Shown here one piece after another: positions 23,272-34,778 of a stretch of 64,000 nt of DNA (its first letter is position 1; each line of letters starts with the position of its first letter). Source of the stretch: Macrotis lagotis. Its lineage: Eukaryota; Chordata; Mammalia; Peramelemorphia; Peramelidae. The position numbers and the translations under genes were made by a program. The notes under the pieces were generated by a model. It had not been told where the DNA came from, did not search any database, and saw nothing but the letters and a program-made list of their open reading frames with translations. Location of the stretch: NCBI RefSeq assembly GCF_037893015.1, contig NC_133666.1:1054001-1118000 (forward strand), in the 5' to 3' direction.

Positions 23272-23435
23272 GGGAGCAGCTAGGTTGTGCAGTGGATAGA
23301 GCACCAGGCCTGGAGTCAGGAGTACCTCAGTTCAAATCTGGCCTCAGGCACCTAATAATTACCTAGCTGTGTGGCCTTGGGCAAGCCACTTAACCCCATT
23401 TGCTCTTGCAAAAACCTAAAAAAAATCAACACTGT
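23272..23435 (+). mobile_element. Short CORE-SINE with perfect 15-bp target duplication
   Basis: The copy is flanked by 'aaactaggagaaaag' at 23,257-23,271 and again at 23,436-23,450, which fixes both borders. Confidence 0.95.
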
Positions 23436-23630
23436 AAACTAGGAGAAAAGATTTGAGGTAAATATCTGTAGGAAACATTTTGAAGCCAGCAAATTCCTAG
23501 TTTACCACATGCTATCAAACCAGTCTTGGTTTGATTTCAGTAAAAAGGTGGTTTTTTTTAGTCCCAAAGGGTAAAGGAACAGGACTACCTTTATTAAGAA
23601 ATTTGAAGTTGAAACTCTATGATCTCTTCT

Positions 23631-23785
23631 TCTTCTTTTTTTTAGGTTTTTGCAAGGCAAATGGGGTTAAGTGGCTTGCCCAAGGCCACACAGCTAGGTA
23701 ATTATTAAGTGTCTGAGACAGGATTTGAACCCAGGTAGTCCTGACTCCAAGGCCAGTGCTTTATTCACTAGCCACCTAGCCACCC
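23631..23785 (-). mobile_element. Short CORE-SINE with perfect 16-bp target duplication
   Basis: The minus-strand copy is flanked by 'ctctatgatctcttct' at 23,615-23,630 and 23,786-23,801. Confidence 0.96.
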
Positions 23786-23801
23786 CTCTATGATCTCTTC
23801 T

Positions 23802-25456
23802 AATGATATAACTGTATGATATGAACTGATTTTTCTGTTCAGGATAATCTAAAATTTTATATTAAATTAAGAAATGTTTAAATTTTAAAATGCATAATTG
23901 TGATCATGATATTTTAGGTATCCTAAATGTCTAATATTGAATGTGCTACACTAGAATCAATATTGACAATTATGCCCAAGAGAGGCCCTGAGATGGAGAA
24001 ATACAAACCTGGGAGAAATCAAGACCCAGACCTGAGAAAATGCCTTCTGCCCCATGTGACCTTGCAAGAAGTACCCAAGAAGGGCCTTGGGATGAAGCAA
24101 AGCAACCCTGAGAGAAGGCCTCCCATCTGTCCTTGCAGAGTTGAAGCCTGCCTTATCCCAGACTGGCCCCTAATGAGATTTGCCCCCTCCCCTGGGATCT
24201 CCCCTGCAACTCCTAGATCCTTAGCTACCCCACCCTTTCCCCTGAGAAAGCAGCTGATTGGAGATGCTAACATCTGGCCATCTGTCTTGGAGGGGGGGGG
24301 GGTGTCAGATGCTTCTCCTCCAACTCATCCTGTTCTCCCTGAGACAGTTCTTTTTGGTACCCAAAGCCACACAACTAGTAAATATCAAATGTCTGTGGTC
24401 ACATTTGAACTCAGGTCCTCCTGAGTCCAGGTTTATACTCTATCCACTCAGCTGCCCCTCCCTGAGAAACTTTCAACTGGACCCCTGCTGTCTCACATCA
24501 CTCCCACTCTAAATGCCAGCAAATCATCTAAACTTGGGTTCAGGTTCTCCAGGACTGGGCACCAAACCAGGGACCCTTGGGCAAGGGGCTTATCGAAGGA
24601 CCAAGACCCCCAACCCCTCCCTGGCTGTTTTTCTCTGGAGATCAGGATTCCCTTTTTGAATCCACAGAGCCTCTTCTAACCAAAGAGAGGTAAGATGTTT
24701 CCTTTGTCTTTCCCTACAACCCCTTCCCCTAGAGCAGCAGTTCCAACAGGCAGGTGAGGGAGGCTGTTCATCAAGGTGCCATGGATTGTTCCCCTGCTCT
24801 TAGGGCCACAGCTCTTAGATGGGCCACAGAAGATTCCAAATTGAGGGGAATGCCTCTTTTGGTTATCCATAGGACTCTCATCCATCTGCCAACCTTGAGG
24901 ATTCTCAACCTTGCTTGCAGATTAATATTAGGAGCATGGACAGGGGGTTGTCTACCCCAAAAAATACATCCTTAGGGGATATCTTCTGACAAAGTAGGAG
25001 AAATCTGGAAAAGTTAAGCTTAAATGAAAACACCTGATCCTTCTATGTAATTCAATTTGGCCCAAATGTAGACATTGAACTGTCAGGAGTGACGCTTCAT
25101 AAACTGGTCTCTGAAAATTTGATGGTCTCAGTGGACAAGGCCCCTTCAGTTCCATACATATCCTGATGGAATCCTCCTCAGCCCGGCCTTCCTGGGAATT
25201 CCTTTCGGACTACAGAAAGTTTCTCTCTCTTAAAGATAACTCAGCTGCACCCACATTTCACCATGCCCCCAATCCCTGCCTCATCACAGAAGCTCTAGGA
25301 GGACCTGGTCTGGGTTCCCATAGTTTAACTCTTCCACATTTTAATTTGTACATGTGGCCCAAAATTTTGAAAGAAATGATCAACCCTGCAGGTATACAAA
25401 TAATTGGCAAAATCCCAAATTTAAACCAGCATAAGATTCTTTTCAGTGCTGATAAA
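23802..25456. other. Anonymous, moderately GC-rich sequence
   Basis: Contains one old SINE scrap (listed separately). A 165-codon frame at 23,927-24,424 is proline-rich and matches no family I know. No splice-bounded exon stands out. Confidence 0.4.
24348..24458 (-). mobile_element. Degenerate CORE-SINE
   Basis: 'gccacacaactagtaaatat', 'ctcaggtcctcctgagtcca' and 'tccactcagctgcccc' mark a minus-strand copy. Confidence 0.75.
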
Positions 25457-25458
25457 AT

Positions 25459-25492
<34 letters not shown>
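25457..25492 (+). repeat. (GT)n microsatellite
   Basis: About 35 bases of GT dinucleotides with one T interruption near each end. Confidence 0.97.
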
Positions 25493-26401
25493 TTGTATCT
25501 CTGTGTTGTGCATAGTCATCCCCTCCATTCTTCTCGCTCCCTCTCTCCCCTGCCAAAGGGAAAAGTTTCTTATCTGCCCGTTCCTTTACTAGCTAGAGAA
25601 CAGGAGTTCAGACAATATTAGATTTCTGTAAAGCATTAAAAACAGCTGCAAAGGCTTTATAAAGTGTTTATCTTTGAGGAGTATTCGAATTTTGATGATT
25701 AAGAGAAAGAATTGTGCTGTGGCAAGTCAAATCCTGTCTTGGCAATATCGTTTATATAGCTGAAAAAGAAAAATTTTGAATATCATTGGATTTGGTGGAG
25801 AACAAGATGGTACTAAAATCAGAAAAAAGGAAATCCTCAATGGAGTAACTATAGTTGGAAATATTGGAAATAATTTATTAAGGGGAAAAATGCAAGTTGT
25901 GCAGTCTGAATAATGGGTTTGAAAGATGGGGGGAAAATAAAAGGGTTACATGGAAATATGAAAAGATATAGAGACAGTTGGATTTTAACTATACGTCAGA
26001 TGGAAAATGGTTAAAGCATGTAAACCGAGTGTATGAACATGTTTGACTTTGCCTAAGGAAAATGACTGATTTTGAAAATTAACTGAAAAATTAATGAAAA
26101 AGAGAGAAAATTATATAGAGGACTGTGAATCATAGAAAAGTATGAATCACAAGGTAATTGATAAACTATGGAGTTTCTTCTGGGATGATGTAATCCAAAT
26201 TTGTACTAAATTGAGATGAGTTGTTAATGTGATGGGGCTAATTTGAAAACATTGGATTGCCACTTTTGTAATCTCTGGCGGTGCCATGCCTGGAAAATGA
26301 TAAACCCCATAATATGAAATGTTTGGGTGTATAGCATTTGTGTTAAATAGCACAGGGTTGGGGGGGAGGGTGTTAATTTGGCTCAGGAGAGAAATGAAAG
26401 T
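25493..26401. other. Anonymous AT-rich sequence
   Basis: No gene or named repeat is recognised. Confidence 0.5.
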
Positions 26402-26691
26402 TGTACACACACTGAGTTGCTAGCAGGACAACTAGCAGTTTATTGTTCAAAGAGTCAGAATATTTAAAGATAAGAACCACATAATTTGCATACAAGAAAA
26501 ATGGCAGAATATCCCAGGCTCTGCTCAAGGCTGGGACCTTGGCTCAACATTTTCCCAGGAAGACCAGATGTGTCTTTATCAGCCAGACAGTTCTGATAAA
26601 ACAGAAGTCCTTGGAAAACTGCATAAGGGTCACGTGAGCTCAGAGCAAGGCAGGTTGACCTCTCCCCGAACTCCTCCTGCTATTCTCAACA
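26402..26691 (-). mobile_element. Solo LTR candidate, about 290 bp
   Basis: On the minus strand it starts 'TGTTGAGAATAGC' and ends 'GTGTGTGTACA', giving TG...CA termini. A 'caataaactgctag' polyadenylation-like site lies about 40 bases before the end. It is of a different type from LTR groups A and B. No flanking duplication is obvious and no internal genes adjoin. It is a retroviral fossil of unassigned class. Confidence 0.6.
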
Positions 26692-27498
26692 CCACTTAGA
26701 ATATAGATTGAGATATAATTGAATTTAATTTTGGTCACATTTCAATGACACGTTTCTTATAATGCTAAAAAAAGGAATATAAAGTTCCAGATGCCTTAGT
26801 TTACCTTAGTTTGTAGGGTAATTTGAGAATACATTTAACTAAATCATGAAATTTTCAGAGCTGTTTTTTTCTTAACAATTATAATTACTAATAGGGACAA
26901 ATTCTTTCATAAACTAGGACATTGGGAGATTAGACTTGCACTGCTGAATGCAAAGAATACATGAGTTAAGAAATTTAAGAACCTTTAAACTCCTAGGTTT
27001 GAAAAGGGAACTCATTGAAAGTTCTATTGGTTATGACTTTTGGAATTCATAAGATTGTCAACTGAGTTACAAAGAAAATGTTATAGGAAAAAGGAATTTT
27101 TTATGACATCTAGTCATGGATCTGATGCAGGGAATGATGGTATATATATATGTATATATACACATATATATACATATATATAAGCATTTTGTCATTACAT
27201 AAAAACATCTAAATTACTATCAGTAGACAGGATTTTGCTGATTTTAATTTGAATTTGTTGCCATGTCCTTGGCATAGGTAAAAATTATGGCAATGTGTTG
27301 AATTTATATATTTATAAGGTTAAAGTTTAAAAGAGCCTCTCTTCTGTGTTAGCTCTTCATCTAAGAAATAAGATCTGAGTATGAAAACTTTATGAAATGC
27401 ATGGATCACCCTAACTGGAAATCTGATTTTTAATTTTCTTATCACTTTTGTTTCATTTGGAATTAGAAACACCTGTTGAAATTATAGTAACTCATGTA
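26692..27498. other. AT-rich sequence with a TA/TG microsatellite
   Basis: No gene is seen. Alternating 'tatatatgtatatatacaca' units occupy 27,138-27,182 and are close to self-complementary. Confidence 0.6.
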
Positions 27499-27510
27499 AG
27501 ATGACTTATT

Positions 27511-27670
27511 TATTTTTTTATTAGCTTTTATTTGCAAGGCAAATGTGGTTAAGTGGTTTGCCCAAGGCCACACAGCCAGGTCATTATGAAGTGTCTGAAA
27601 CCATATTTGAGCTCAGGTCCTGCTGACTCCAGGGCCAGTGTTCTATCCACTGCACCACCTAGCCGCTCCC
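27511..27670 (-). mobile_element. Short CORE-SINE, first of a tandem pair
   Basis: Minus-strand copy ending in 'ccacctagccgctccc'. The flanks 'gatgacttatt' (27,500-27,510) and 'gatgactta' (from 27,673) are its target duplication. Confidence 0.92.
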
Positions 27671-27686
27671 AAGATGACTTAGTTTT

Positions 27687-27849
27687 TTCGTTTGTTTGTT
27701 TGTTTGTTTGTTTGCAAGGCAATGGGGTTAAGTGGCTTGCCCAAGGCCACACAGCTAGGTAATTATTAAGTGTCTGAGGCTGGATTTAAACTCAGGTACT
27801 CCTGACTCCAGGGCCAGTACTCTTATCCACTGCGCCACCTAGCTGCCCC
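27687..27849 (-). mobile_element. Short CORE-SINE, second of a tandem pair
   Basis: Minus-strand copy with a (TTTG)n-variant tail. It is flanked by perfect 14-bp duplications 'gatgacttagtttt' at 27,673-27,686 and 27,850-27,863. Confidence 0.95.
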
Positions 27850-28175
27850 GATGACTTAGTTTTAAAAAGGATTCTAAAAGTAATAATTCATGTTTGTCTA
27901 TTTCAGACAGGGTTGATCACTGAACGCATTTTTCTATAAATTTATTTTTATAAAATCTGGTTCTCGATGCAATCTGTGACGATGGTTATGTTTGCAGGGG
28001 GGGTTATATCCTCAAATTTATATTTATTAAGTTTCATTTTTGAACACATCCTTATGTGCAACAAGTGATAAAATGAGTTGAGGTTTTGGGTTTTTTTGTA
28101 TAGGTACCAAAATATATCCAGATCCTTTGGAGCTGAATTCACTCTTGATCATAGGAACGTAAGTATCTGTTTCAA

Positions 28176-28320
28176 AAAATTTAATTTAGGGCAATGGGAG
28201 TAAGTGACTTGCCCAAGTTCACATAACTAGGCACTTATTAAATGTCTGAGGTCATTTTTGAACTTGGGTCTTCCTGATTCCAGGGCCGGTGCTCTAGCCA
28301 CCACATCACCTAGATGCCCC
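28176..28320 (-). mobile_element. Short CORE-SINE
   Basis: Minus-strand copy from 'tttagggcaatgggagtaag' to 'catcacctagatgcccc'. Confidence 0.88.
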
Positions 28321-28563
28321 TTTTTTAAAAATATCTTTTATAAAATTTTATTTAAGTTGATCATAGGAATTTGCCATAAGGCCCTCATGAGGGTGAAGAC
28401 TGGCCTTCCATCTGAGTCTGAGTCTAGGTATAAAAGAAATTTATTGAGTTAAAAGTTCTATGAGACCAGCAGCCCAAGGGAGTTGGCTATATTGTGGATG
28501 ACAGACTTATTGAGAAAGGCTGAGGAAATGGTTTCCCCAGACAAGACATTGAAATATGACTCC

Positions 28564-29975
28564 AGGCTGTGAACTCATTCAACCTTTCTGGAGAGAAATT
28601 TGGAACTACGCCCAAAGAGCAACAAAAATGGACATTCCCTTTGATACAGCAATACCACTACTGGGTCTATACCCTGAAGAGATGATGAAAAAGGGTAAAA
28701 ACATTACTTGTACAAAAGTATTCATAGCAGCCCTGTTTGTGGTGGCAAAGAATTGGAAATCAAGTAAATGTCCTTCAATTGAGGAATTGCTTAGCAAAAT
28801 GTGGTATATGTATGACATGGAACACTATTGTTCTATTAGAAACCAGGAGGGATGGGAATTCAGGGAAGCCTGGAGGGAATTGCAGGAAGTGATGCTGAGT
28901 GAGATGAGGAGAACCAGAAAAACACTGTACACTAACAGCAACATGGGGGCGATGATCAACGTTGATGGACTTGCTCATTCCATCAGTGCAACAATCAGGG
29001 ACAATTTAGGGCAGTCTATGATGGAGAATGCCATCTGTATCCAGAGAAAGAACTGTAGAGTTAGAAAGAAGACCAAGGACTATTACCTTTAATTTAGAAA
29101 AGCAAACTTCTATCTTATTGTCTGATCTTGCTATCTCTTATACTTTATGTTTCTTCCTTAAGGATATGATTTCTCTCTCATCACATTCAATTTGGATCAA
29201 TGCATACCATGGAAACAATGTAAAGACTGCAAATTGCCTTCTGTGGGGGGAGGTGGAGGGAAGTAAGATTGGGGGAAAATTGTGAAACGCAAAATAAATA
29301 CATTCTTTTTCTTAAATTTATTTTTATTAAAGATATTATTTGAGTTTTGCAATTTCCCCCAATCTTGCTTTCCTCCCCCGACCCCCTCCATGGAAAGCAC
29401 TCTGTCAGTCTTTACTTTGTTTCCATCTTGTACCTTGATCCAAATTGGGTGTGATGAGAGAGAAATCATATCCTTAAAGAACAGAATAGAAGTATAAAAG
29501 GTAATAAGATCAGACAATAAGATATGTTTTTTTCCCTAAATTAAAGGGAATAGTCCTTGCCCTTTGTTGAAACTCCACAGCTCCTTATCTGGATACAGAT
29601 GGCACTCTTCTTTGCAGACAGCCCAAAATTGTTCCCGATTGTTGCACTGATGGAATGAGCAAGTCCTTCAAGGTTGAACCTCACTCCCATGTTGCTGTTA
29701 GGGTGTACAGTGTCTTTCTGGTTCTGCTCATCTCACCCAGCATCAGTTCATGCAAATCCCTCCTGGCTTCCCTGAAATCCCATCCCTCCTGGTTTCTAAT
29801 AGAACAATAGTGTTCCATGACATACATATACCACAGTTTGCTAAGCCATTCCCCAGTTGAAGGACATTTACTTGATTTCCAGTTCTTTGCCACCACAAAC
29901 AGGGCTGCTATGAATACTTTTGTACAAGTGATGTTTTTACCCTTTTTCAAATACATTCTTTATATAAAAAAGAAA
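28564..29975 (+). mobile_element. 5'-truncated L1 (end of ORF2 and 3'UTR), split by a second L1
   Basis: The copy starts inside the last part of ORF2 at 'gctgtgaactcattcaacct'. It encodes 'CELIQPFWREIWNY', 'LFVVAKNWKSSKCPS' and 'HYCSIRNQEGW', as in the full L1 at 44.7-45.1 kb. The 3'UTR follows to about 29,295. Its A-rich tail is interrupted by an oppositely oriented L1 and resumes at 29,949-29,975. The reading frame here is long but is only a tail fragment. Confidence 0.9.
29309..29948 (-). mobile_element. 5'-truncated L1 inserted in the tail of another L1
   Basis: The minus strand carries the same 3' end of ORF2 ('LFVVAKNWKSSKCPSTGEW', 'MEHYCSIRNQEGWDFREA') and 3'UTR. It is bounded by perfect 13-bp duplications 'aaatacattcttt' at 29,296-29,308 and 29,949-29,961. 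Tail-to-tail placement makes a roughly 0.65-kb inverted repeat with the host L1. Confidence 0.95.
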
Positions 29976-31317
29976 TATTGCTCCAGGCATTTGACCATCT
30001 ACATAGCCTTACTTGGAAAATGGCATCTAAGTCAAAAAGGGGAAGGTTTTCTTCCTTATGTCCTTGGTCCTTGTGGTCAATTCCTGTATCACGTCAAGTG
30101 ATCAGTACAGAAAGAAGATAAATTTATGCCATTTGGTTCTTACAGCTATCCCATTCTAATTGGCAACTGGGCTAGTGGACCACCTTGATATCTGTCATCA
30201 GCTCCATGTTCCTGTGAGAATGAAGATCCTTTAGCTTTTCAAAACGCTAAGGGGATCTTTAAAAAGCTTTTGTGAAATCAGGCCTGGATCCTCAAAACGA
30301 TCTGTTTTAAGGAAAAGAATGCAAGTCAACAAAGTCTATCCAAAGAAAGATGACCTGTGGTCTATTTATAATTTTTTTCATTTTTCACTTTGTTAAATTT
30401 TTTTAAAGGAATTCACTTTCAGCTCAATTTTTTTCTTCTTTTGAAACATTGGCAAAAGGTTAAAGCTGTTTTGTTTAGAAATAGCCTACTAAGGCATACA
30501 CACTATTCTAAAAGAAGTATCAAATGTGTAAGTCGAATAGAAAGAATTTGTCGTTTTTAACCTTTTTGAAGAATCATTATTATTATGGAAGTTTTTTGGT
30601 CAGTAGAACAGCAGCTTCCAAATGGGGGAAATAAAATAAGAATGTCAAATAGAAAACTACATTTTTACAACGGGTTTCTACAAAACTGGTCTGGTTCTCA
30701 AATGTTCTGTTTGTAACAAAGTTCTCTGTGTGACAATTAGCAAATCAAAGAGCAACTTCCATAATCCAAGAGGTTTCAAAATCATCATTTTGGCCTGATA
30801 AAATTAGTGTTGAGATATTTCTTTTACCAGAAAAGAAGATATCTACAAGTAACCTCAATGGACTATAGAAAAATCTGGTTCTTGACAGATTCTGGCGATA
30901 TAGAAGGACATCAGATGTCTCCAGAAGCAAGAAGAAATGGACTAGAATTTTATGGAATTCTTTACTTTCTCCCTCTTGTGCTTCTTGATTGTCCCGATTA
31001 TTCAATCCAAGGGTTTGCCCCCCATTTGATCTCTGTAACTTTCCCCTTAACTCTGTAAATGAGTCTCTCCTTATTCCCTCTTCCTTCATAGTTAGACCTC
31101 ATATCTGTTGCCTATCCATTCTTCTAACCACCCTAGGGCTCCCAAGAGATGCTCTCTCTCCCTCCAAGATGCCCCTCATTTTTTTCTCTCCTTCTTATCA
31201 ATAGCTGACATCATGATGTCATCTTTGATCAAAATAGGGGAATGCCAAAGTATACTCATTTTCCCCAAATTATATACCTGGGTAAAAAAAAAGATGATTT
31301 CTTTAGAGAAGTATTGA
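29976..31317. other. Anonymous AT-rich sequence
   Basis: No gene is recognised. A 114-codon minus-strand frame at 30,745-31,089 matches no family I know and has no coding context. Confidence 0.45.
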
Positions 31318-31735
31318 GTCACTTTTATAGTCACCTTTGGCAGGAGGGGAGAAGTGCAGATCTGTACATCTCTTCCCCATGGTAGTTACAAAGCCAGGAA
31401 GACATGGAACAGAAGCTGGAAAACTCATCCTGCCCTCATGATGCTTCATGTCCAGAGAGAGATAAGAGTTATTGTGTTAGGATGAGCGTCTTTGACCAGC
31501 CATTGAGAAACTTAATATTGTGCAACCTGCAAAGTCAGACCAAAGGTTAATGATATCCCCTACCCTTTGTTTTTGTATAAATGTTCCTCTCTTTTGGTTC
31601 AGGGAGTTCATCTTAGACAGCTGGCCTCCACTTATATGTTTACAGTATATCCTAGAGAAGAAAATTTCCTGTTTCACCTATATTTTGGTCTTTATTTTAA
31701 TCCTAGATTTTTAAAGTTTACCCCACAATTAACAA
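31318..31735 (+). mobile_element. LTR-like repeat (LTR group B)
   Basis: Paralogous to 20.23-20.84 kb through shared ordered blocks, including 'ctgccctcatgatgctt', 'aacttaatattgtg' and 'tgtataaatgttcctctc'. It ends near 'cacaattaaca', similar to the group A termini, so groups A and B are probably distant relatives. It is an old solo copy with no internal genes. Confidence 0.5.
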
Positions 31736-31887
31736 ATGCTTGTTCCATTCTTTCCCTTCCACCACTGTATGTCCTTTCCATGTTTGTGGGTATTTCTCCT
31801 CTCTCACTCTGTTATTCACTTCTCTCTGGTGTCCATCATTCTATTTCTGTCATCTCTCCCCATGTTTTTCCTTTTTCTGTGTGCCCA

Positions 31888-31889
<2 letters not shown>

Positions 31890-31951
<62 letters not shown>

Positions 31952-31985
31952 TGTCTCTCTCTCTCTGTCTCTCTCTCTCTCTTTG
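31890..31985 (+). repeat. (CT)n microsatellite
   Basis: About 95 bases of CT dinucleotides with 'ctgt' interruptions in the second half. Confidence 0.98.
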
Positions 31986-32129
31986 TTTACTCCCATGTCC
32001 TTTAGGACAGGGACATGTTCTTATGTCTCTCTCCTATGGTAAGCTAATTATACATAAGTGTAGATGAAGGGAGCTGGTATTATGGGTCCCATCATGATTG
32101 AAGAGGGGGAAAAGACTATGCAGAAATGA

Positions 32130-32445
32130 AGGGTGGAATACAGCAATCAAATACAATTCTAAAAGACCTGAGACAGAAAATGCAGCCCCATTCAAAGAAA
32201 GAACTTTCGCATCTGAATACAGATTAAAATATATGATCCTTCCCTTTCATTTTGGTTCTTCCTTTCCCCTTCTTGTGTTTTTTCTCTTTATGTTATTCTT
32301 TTTTGCAGCATGACCAATATGGAAATATGTGCCATCCCATTGGACATGTATGACCTAGGTCAGGTGGGGGGAGGGAAGAAAATTTTATAGAACTGAATGT
32401 TGAAGATTCTTTCTTCATAGTATTGGAAATATATACATATGTAGG
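32130..32445 (+). mobile_element. Old L1 3' end
   Basis: Matches the remembered 3' end of an older marsupial L1. The order is 'acagcaatcaaatacaattc', 'gaatacagattaaaatat', 'catgaccaatatggaaatat' and a G-rich block near 32,365. No coding sequence remains. Confidence 0.65.
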
Positions 32446-32651
32446 TAGAAATATATAGGTATAAATTTTATGGAGTTTGGATAGATAGGATGTGGTAAGT
32501 GTGTGGAGAGTCTGCTCAGTGTGAGAGAGAGAACCCCACCGACTTGGTTGTACTGGAGGGAGTTGTCCTATTGGATCAAGGAAGGGTCAGCTCTAAGATT
32601 CCTGGCTCTGATGGAGAATCAAAAATGGCCAAAGAAAATTACATGTAGTCT

Positions 32652-32785
32652 CAGAAGATGGAGTTAAGTGACTTGCCCAAGGTCACACAGCTTGGCAATT
32701 AATAAATGGCTGAGGGTGGATTTGAACTTAGGACCTGCTGACTCCAGGACCGGAGCTCTATCCACTGCACCACCTAGCAGCCCCC
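32652..32785 (-). mobile_element. Short CORE-SINE
   Basis: Minus-strand copy ending 'gcaccacctagcagccc'. Its A-tail end is missing. Confidence 0.9.
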
Positions 32786-33019
32786 TTGCTGTGTCTTCTA
32801 AAGAGATCGGTTTGGTTTTTACACCTATACTCCAGGGTCAAAGTTGTGATTTTTCATGGGAATTGAGCGATTCCTCGGATAACATTTTCTCACTCCCTTC
32901 TTCCTTCTCTTTCTCCCTCCCTAAGAGAACAATCAATCTGATACAGGTTATATATGAACAATCCTGTAAAACATTTGCACATGAGTCATGTTGTGAAAGA
33001 AGAAACAGAACAAACAAAA

Positions 33020-33070
33020 AACTACACATGCACACACATGTACACACAAACATACACACAAACACATGCA
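33020..33070 (+). repeat. CA-rich simple repeat
   Basis: Imperfect 'cacacacatgtacacaca' run. Confidence 0.9.
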
Positions 33071-33089
33071 AGCACAATATTTATCTATT

Positions 33090-33480
33090 TCCTTTCAGAC
33101 TCGATTGGTTCTTTCTCTGAATCTGAATGGCATTTTCCATTGGAGACTTTTGGAATTGCTTTGGATGACTGTAACTGCTGAGATGAGCTAAATCTCTCAC
33201 AGTTGCTCAGCAAACAGTGTTGCTGTTCATGTGTGTGACGTTCTCCGGGTTCGACTCACCTTGCTCCACATCAGTTCATGTTATCTTTCCTGATTTTTCT
33301 GAAATCGGCCTGCTCCACCTTTCTCAAAGAGCAATAATGTCATGTCACATTCCAATGCCACAATTCATTCAAGCAGTCCACAAGTGATGGACATCCCCTC
33401 AACTTTCATTTTTTGCCCCCACAAAAAAAAGCTGCTGTGAAAACTTTCCTACAGGTGAGTTCTTGCTCTTTTTATGTTTT
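33090..33480 (-). mobile_element. Old L1 3' end fragment
   Basis: The minus strand contains 'ccaatggaaaatgccattca' and, further back, a run like the end of ORF2 around 'gagcaataatgtcatg' (plus-strand reading). It is highly diverged. Confidence 0.55.
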
Positions 33481-33569
33481 TTTTTATCTCTCTCCATTTT
33501 CCAATTTACTCCCCTCTGGGATCTGCCCCTCACTTCCTTTATCCCACAACTTTCTTAGATGTCCCCTTT

Positions 33570-33830
33570 CTTGCTTTCCTTCTTAGAGGTTAACTAATGC
33601 AATTCTCCCATTTTAGAGAAGAGCAAACCAAAGTCCAGAAAAGTGAAATTACCTTGCCCAGAGTCATAAGTGTAAATCATCACAATAGTATTTCTGGAGG
33701 GCATCCACTTTGGCAAAGTACTTTCCATTTCTTATCTCATTTAAAACTGAAGTAGGATTGGCACCACGGTCTCCCTAATTTCAAATCCTGTGCTCGACCC
33801 ATTATGTCAAATCATTTCTCCTTCTGAGGA
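33570..33830 (-). mobile_element. MIR-like CORE-SINE fragment
   Basis: 'cccattttagagaagagcaa', then 'accttgcccagagtcataag', then 'tctcatttaaaactga' suggests an old MIR copy. The assignment is weak. Confidence 0.4.
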
Positions 33831-34383
33831 TGGAAGATAATGATTTGTGCAACTAGGTAAGGAAGTGCCAAGGCCCATTGCGCCAATGAGGTCTAGGTTT
33901 CAATGTTGGCTTAAGAAGTATGCAGTAAACAACAGCCCAACACCATGGCATCCCAAGAAAAGGAGAACCTGGCTTTCAAGCAAAAGGATGGGAAAAAATG
34001 GTGGCAATAGTGGAGATGATGGAGAAAGAGATGACTGGGGCCCTGAGCCAACTTTGTCCAGGCCCTGACAGAGTTTAGGATCCATTTCCGGCTGCTCCTA
34101 TTTGCCCTCCAACTTAGGGTTGATCCAACTCCTATTAGGCAGATGCTTTCATTAGCTGCCTTGTGGCTGGTCCATTATCAGGAGAGGGTCCATGGAGGAT
34201 CATGGGCATTTGGAACCACAGAACAACAGAGCTGCAAGGCAGAATGGTGAACAAGTCCACTCTGCTGGTTTTAAGACTGAAGAAGCTCAGATCTGCGCCC
34301 CATCCACCGTGACTTAAATGGAAAGAGCAAGGAAAGAAGTTAGTAAATTAAGTAGCAATAAGGCCTATATCTCTTAGGGAAAT

Positions 34384-34385
<2 letters not shown>

Positions 34386-34441
<56 letters not shown>
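34386..34441 (+). repeat. (GA)n microsatellite
   Basis: Uninterrupted GA dinucleotides for about 55 bases. Confidence 0.99.
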
Positions 34442-34444
<3 letters not shown>

Positions 34445-34599
34445 TAAAGGCAGCAGCAGCCAGGGGACTGGGCAAAGCAAAGCCCCTTCAGCAGACTGAC
34501 CAGTGTGGCCTCCTTGGGGAGTGGGGGGTGGTTAAGACCCAAACGGAGAGAGTAGTATAAAGAAATCAAGGACTGCTGTAAGACCATTGCCTTGGGACT

Positions 34600-34739
34600 T
34601 TACTTTTTTCACCCAAGCAAGTCTATATATATTCATGGGGGAGGAGGGGTATTTTGTTTACTTGTAAACAAGAATATTTTATTAATGTAAAAAAAACATT
34701 TGTACAAAATGAGAATAAAAAAAAGAAATTAAAAAAAAA
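34600..34739 (+). mobile_element. HAL1-like 3' end with 39-bp target duplication
   Basis: Matches the 3' end of the minus-strand element at 37.17-40.43 kb: 'aagcaagtctatat', 'aagaatattttattaatgta', 'tgtacaaaatgagaataaa', then poly-A. It is flanked by a 39-bp direct repeat at 34,561-34,599 and 34,740-34,778 that differs at one base. Only the last 140 bases of the element were inserted. Confidence 0.9.
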
Positions 34740-34778
34740 AGAAATCAAGGACTGCTATAAGACCATTGCCTTGGGACT

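Noticed and set aside
23927-24424. A 165-codon proline-rich frame, considered as a decayed retroviral protein
   Set aside because: I find no protein-family motif that would support it, and the neighbouring sequence shows no retroviral genes.
30745-31089. A 114-codon minus-strand frame as a possible exon
   Set aside because: No family resemblance and no coding context. AT-rich surroundings give such frames by chance.
20228-31735. The two group B LTR-like repeats as the ends of one provirus
   Set aside because: They differ too much and no gag, pol or env sequence is recognisable between them. Separate old solo copies are simpler.
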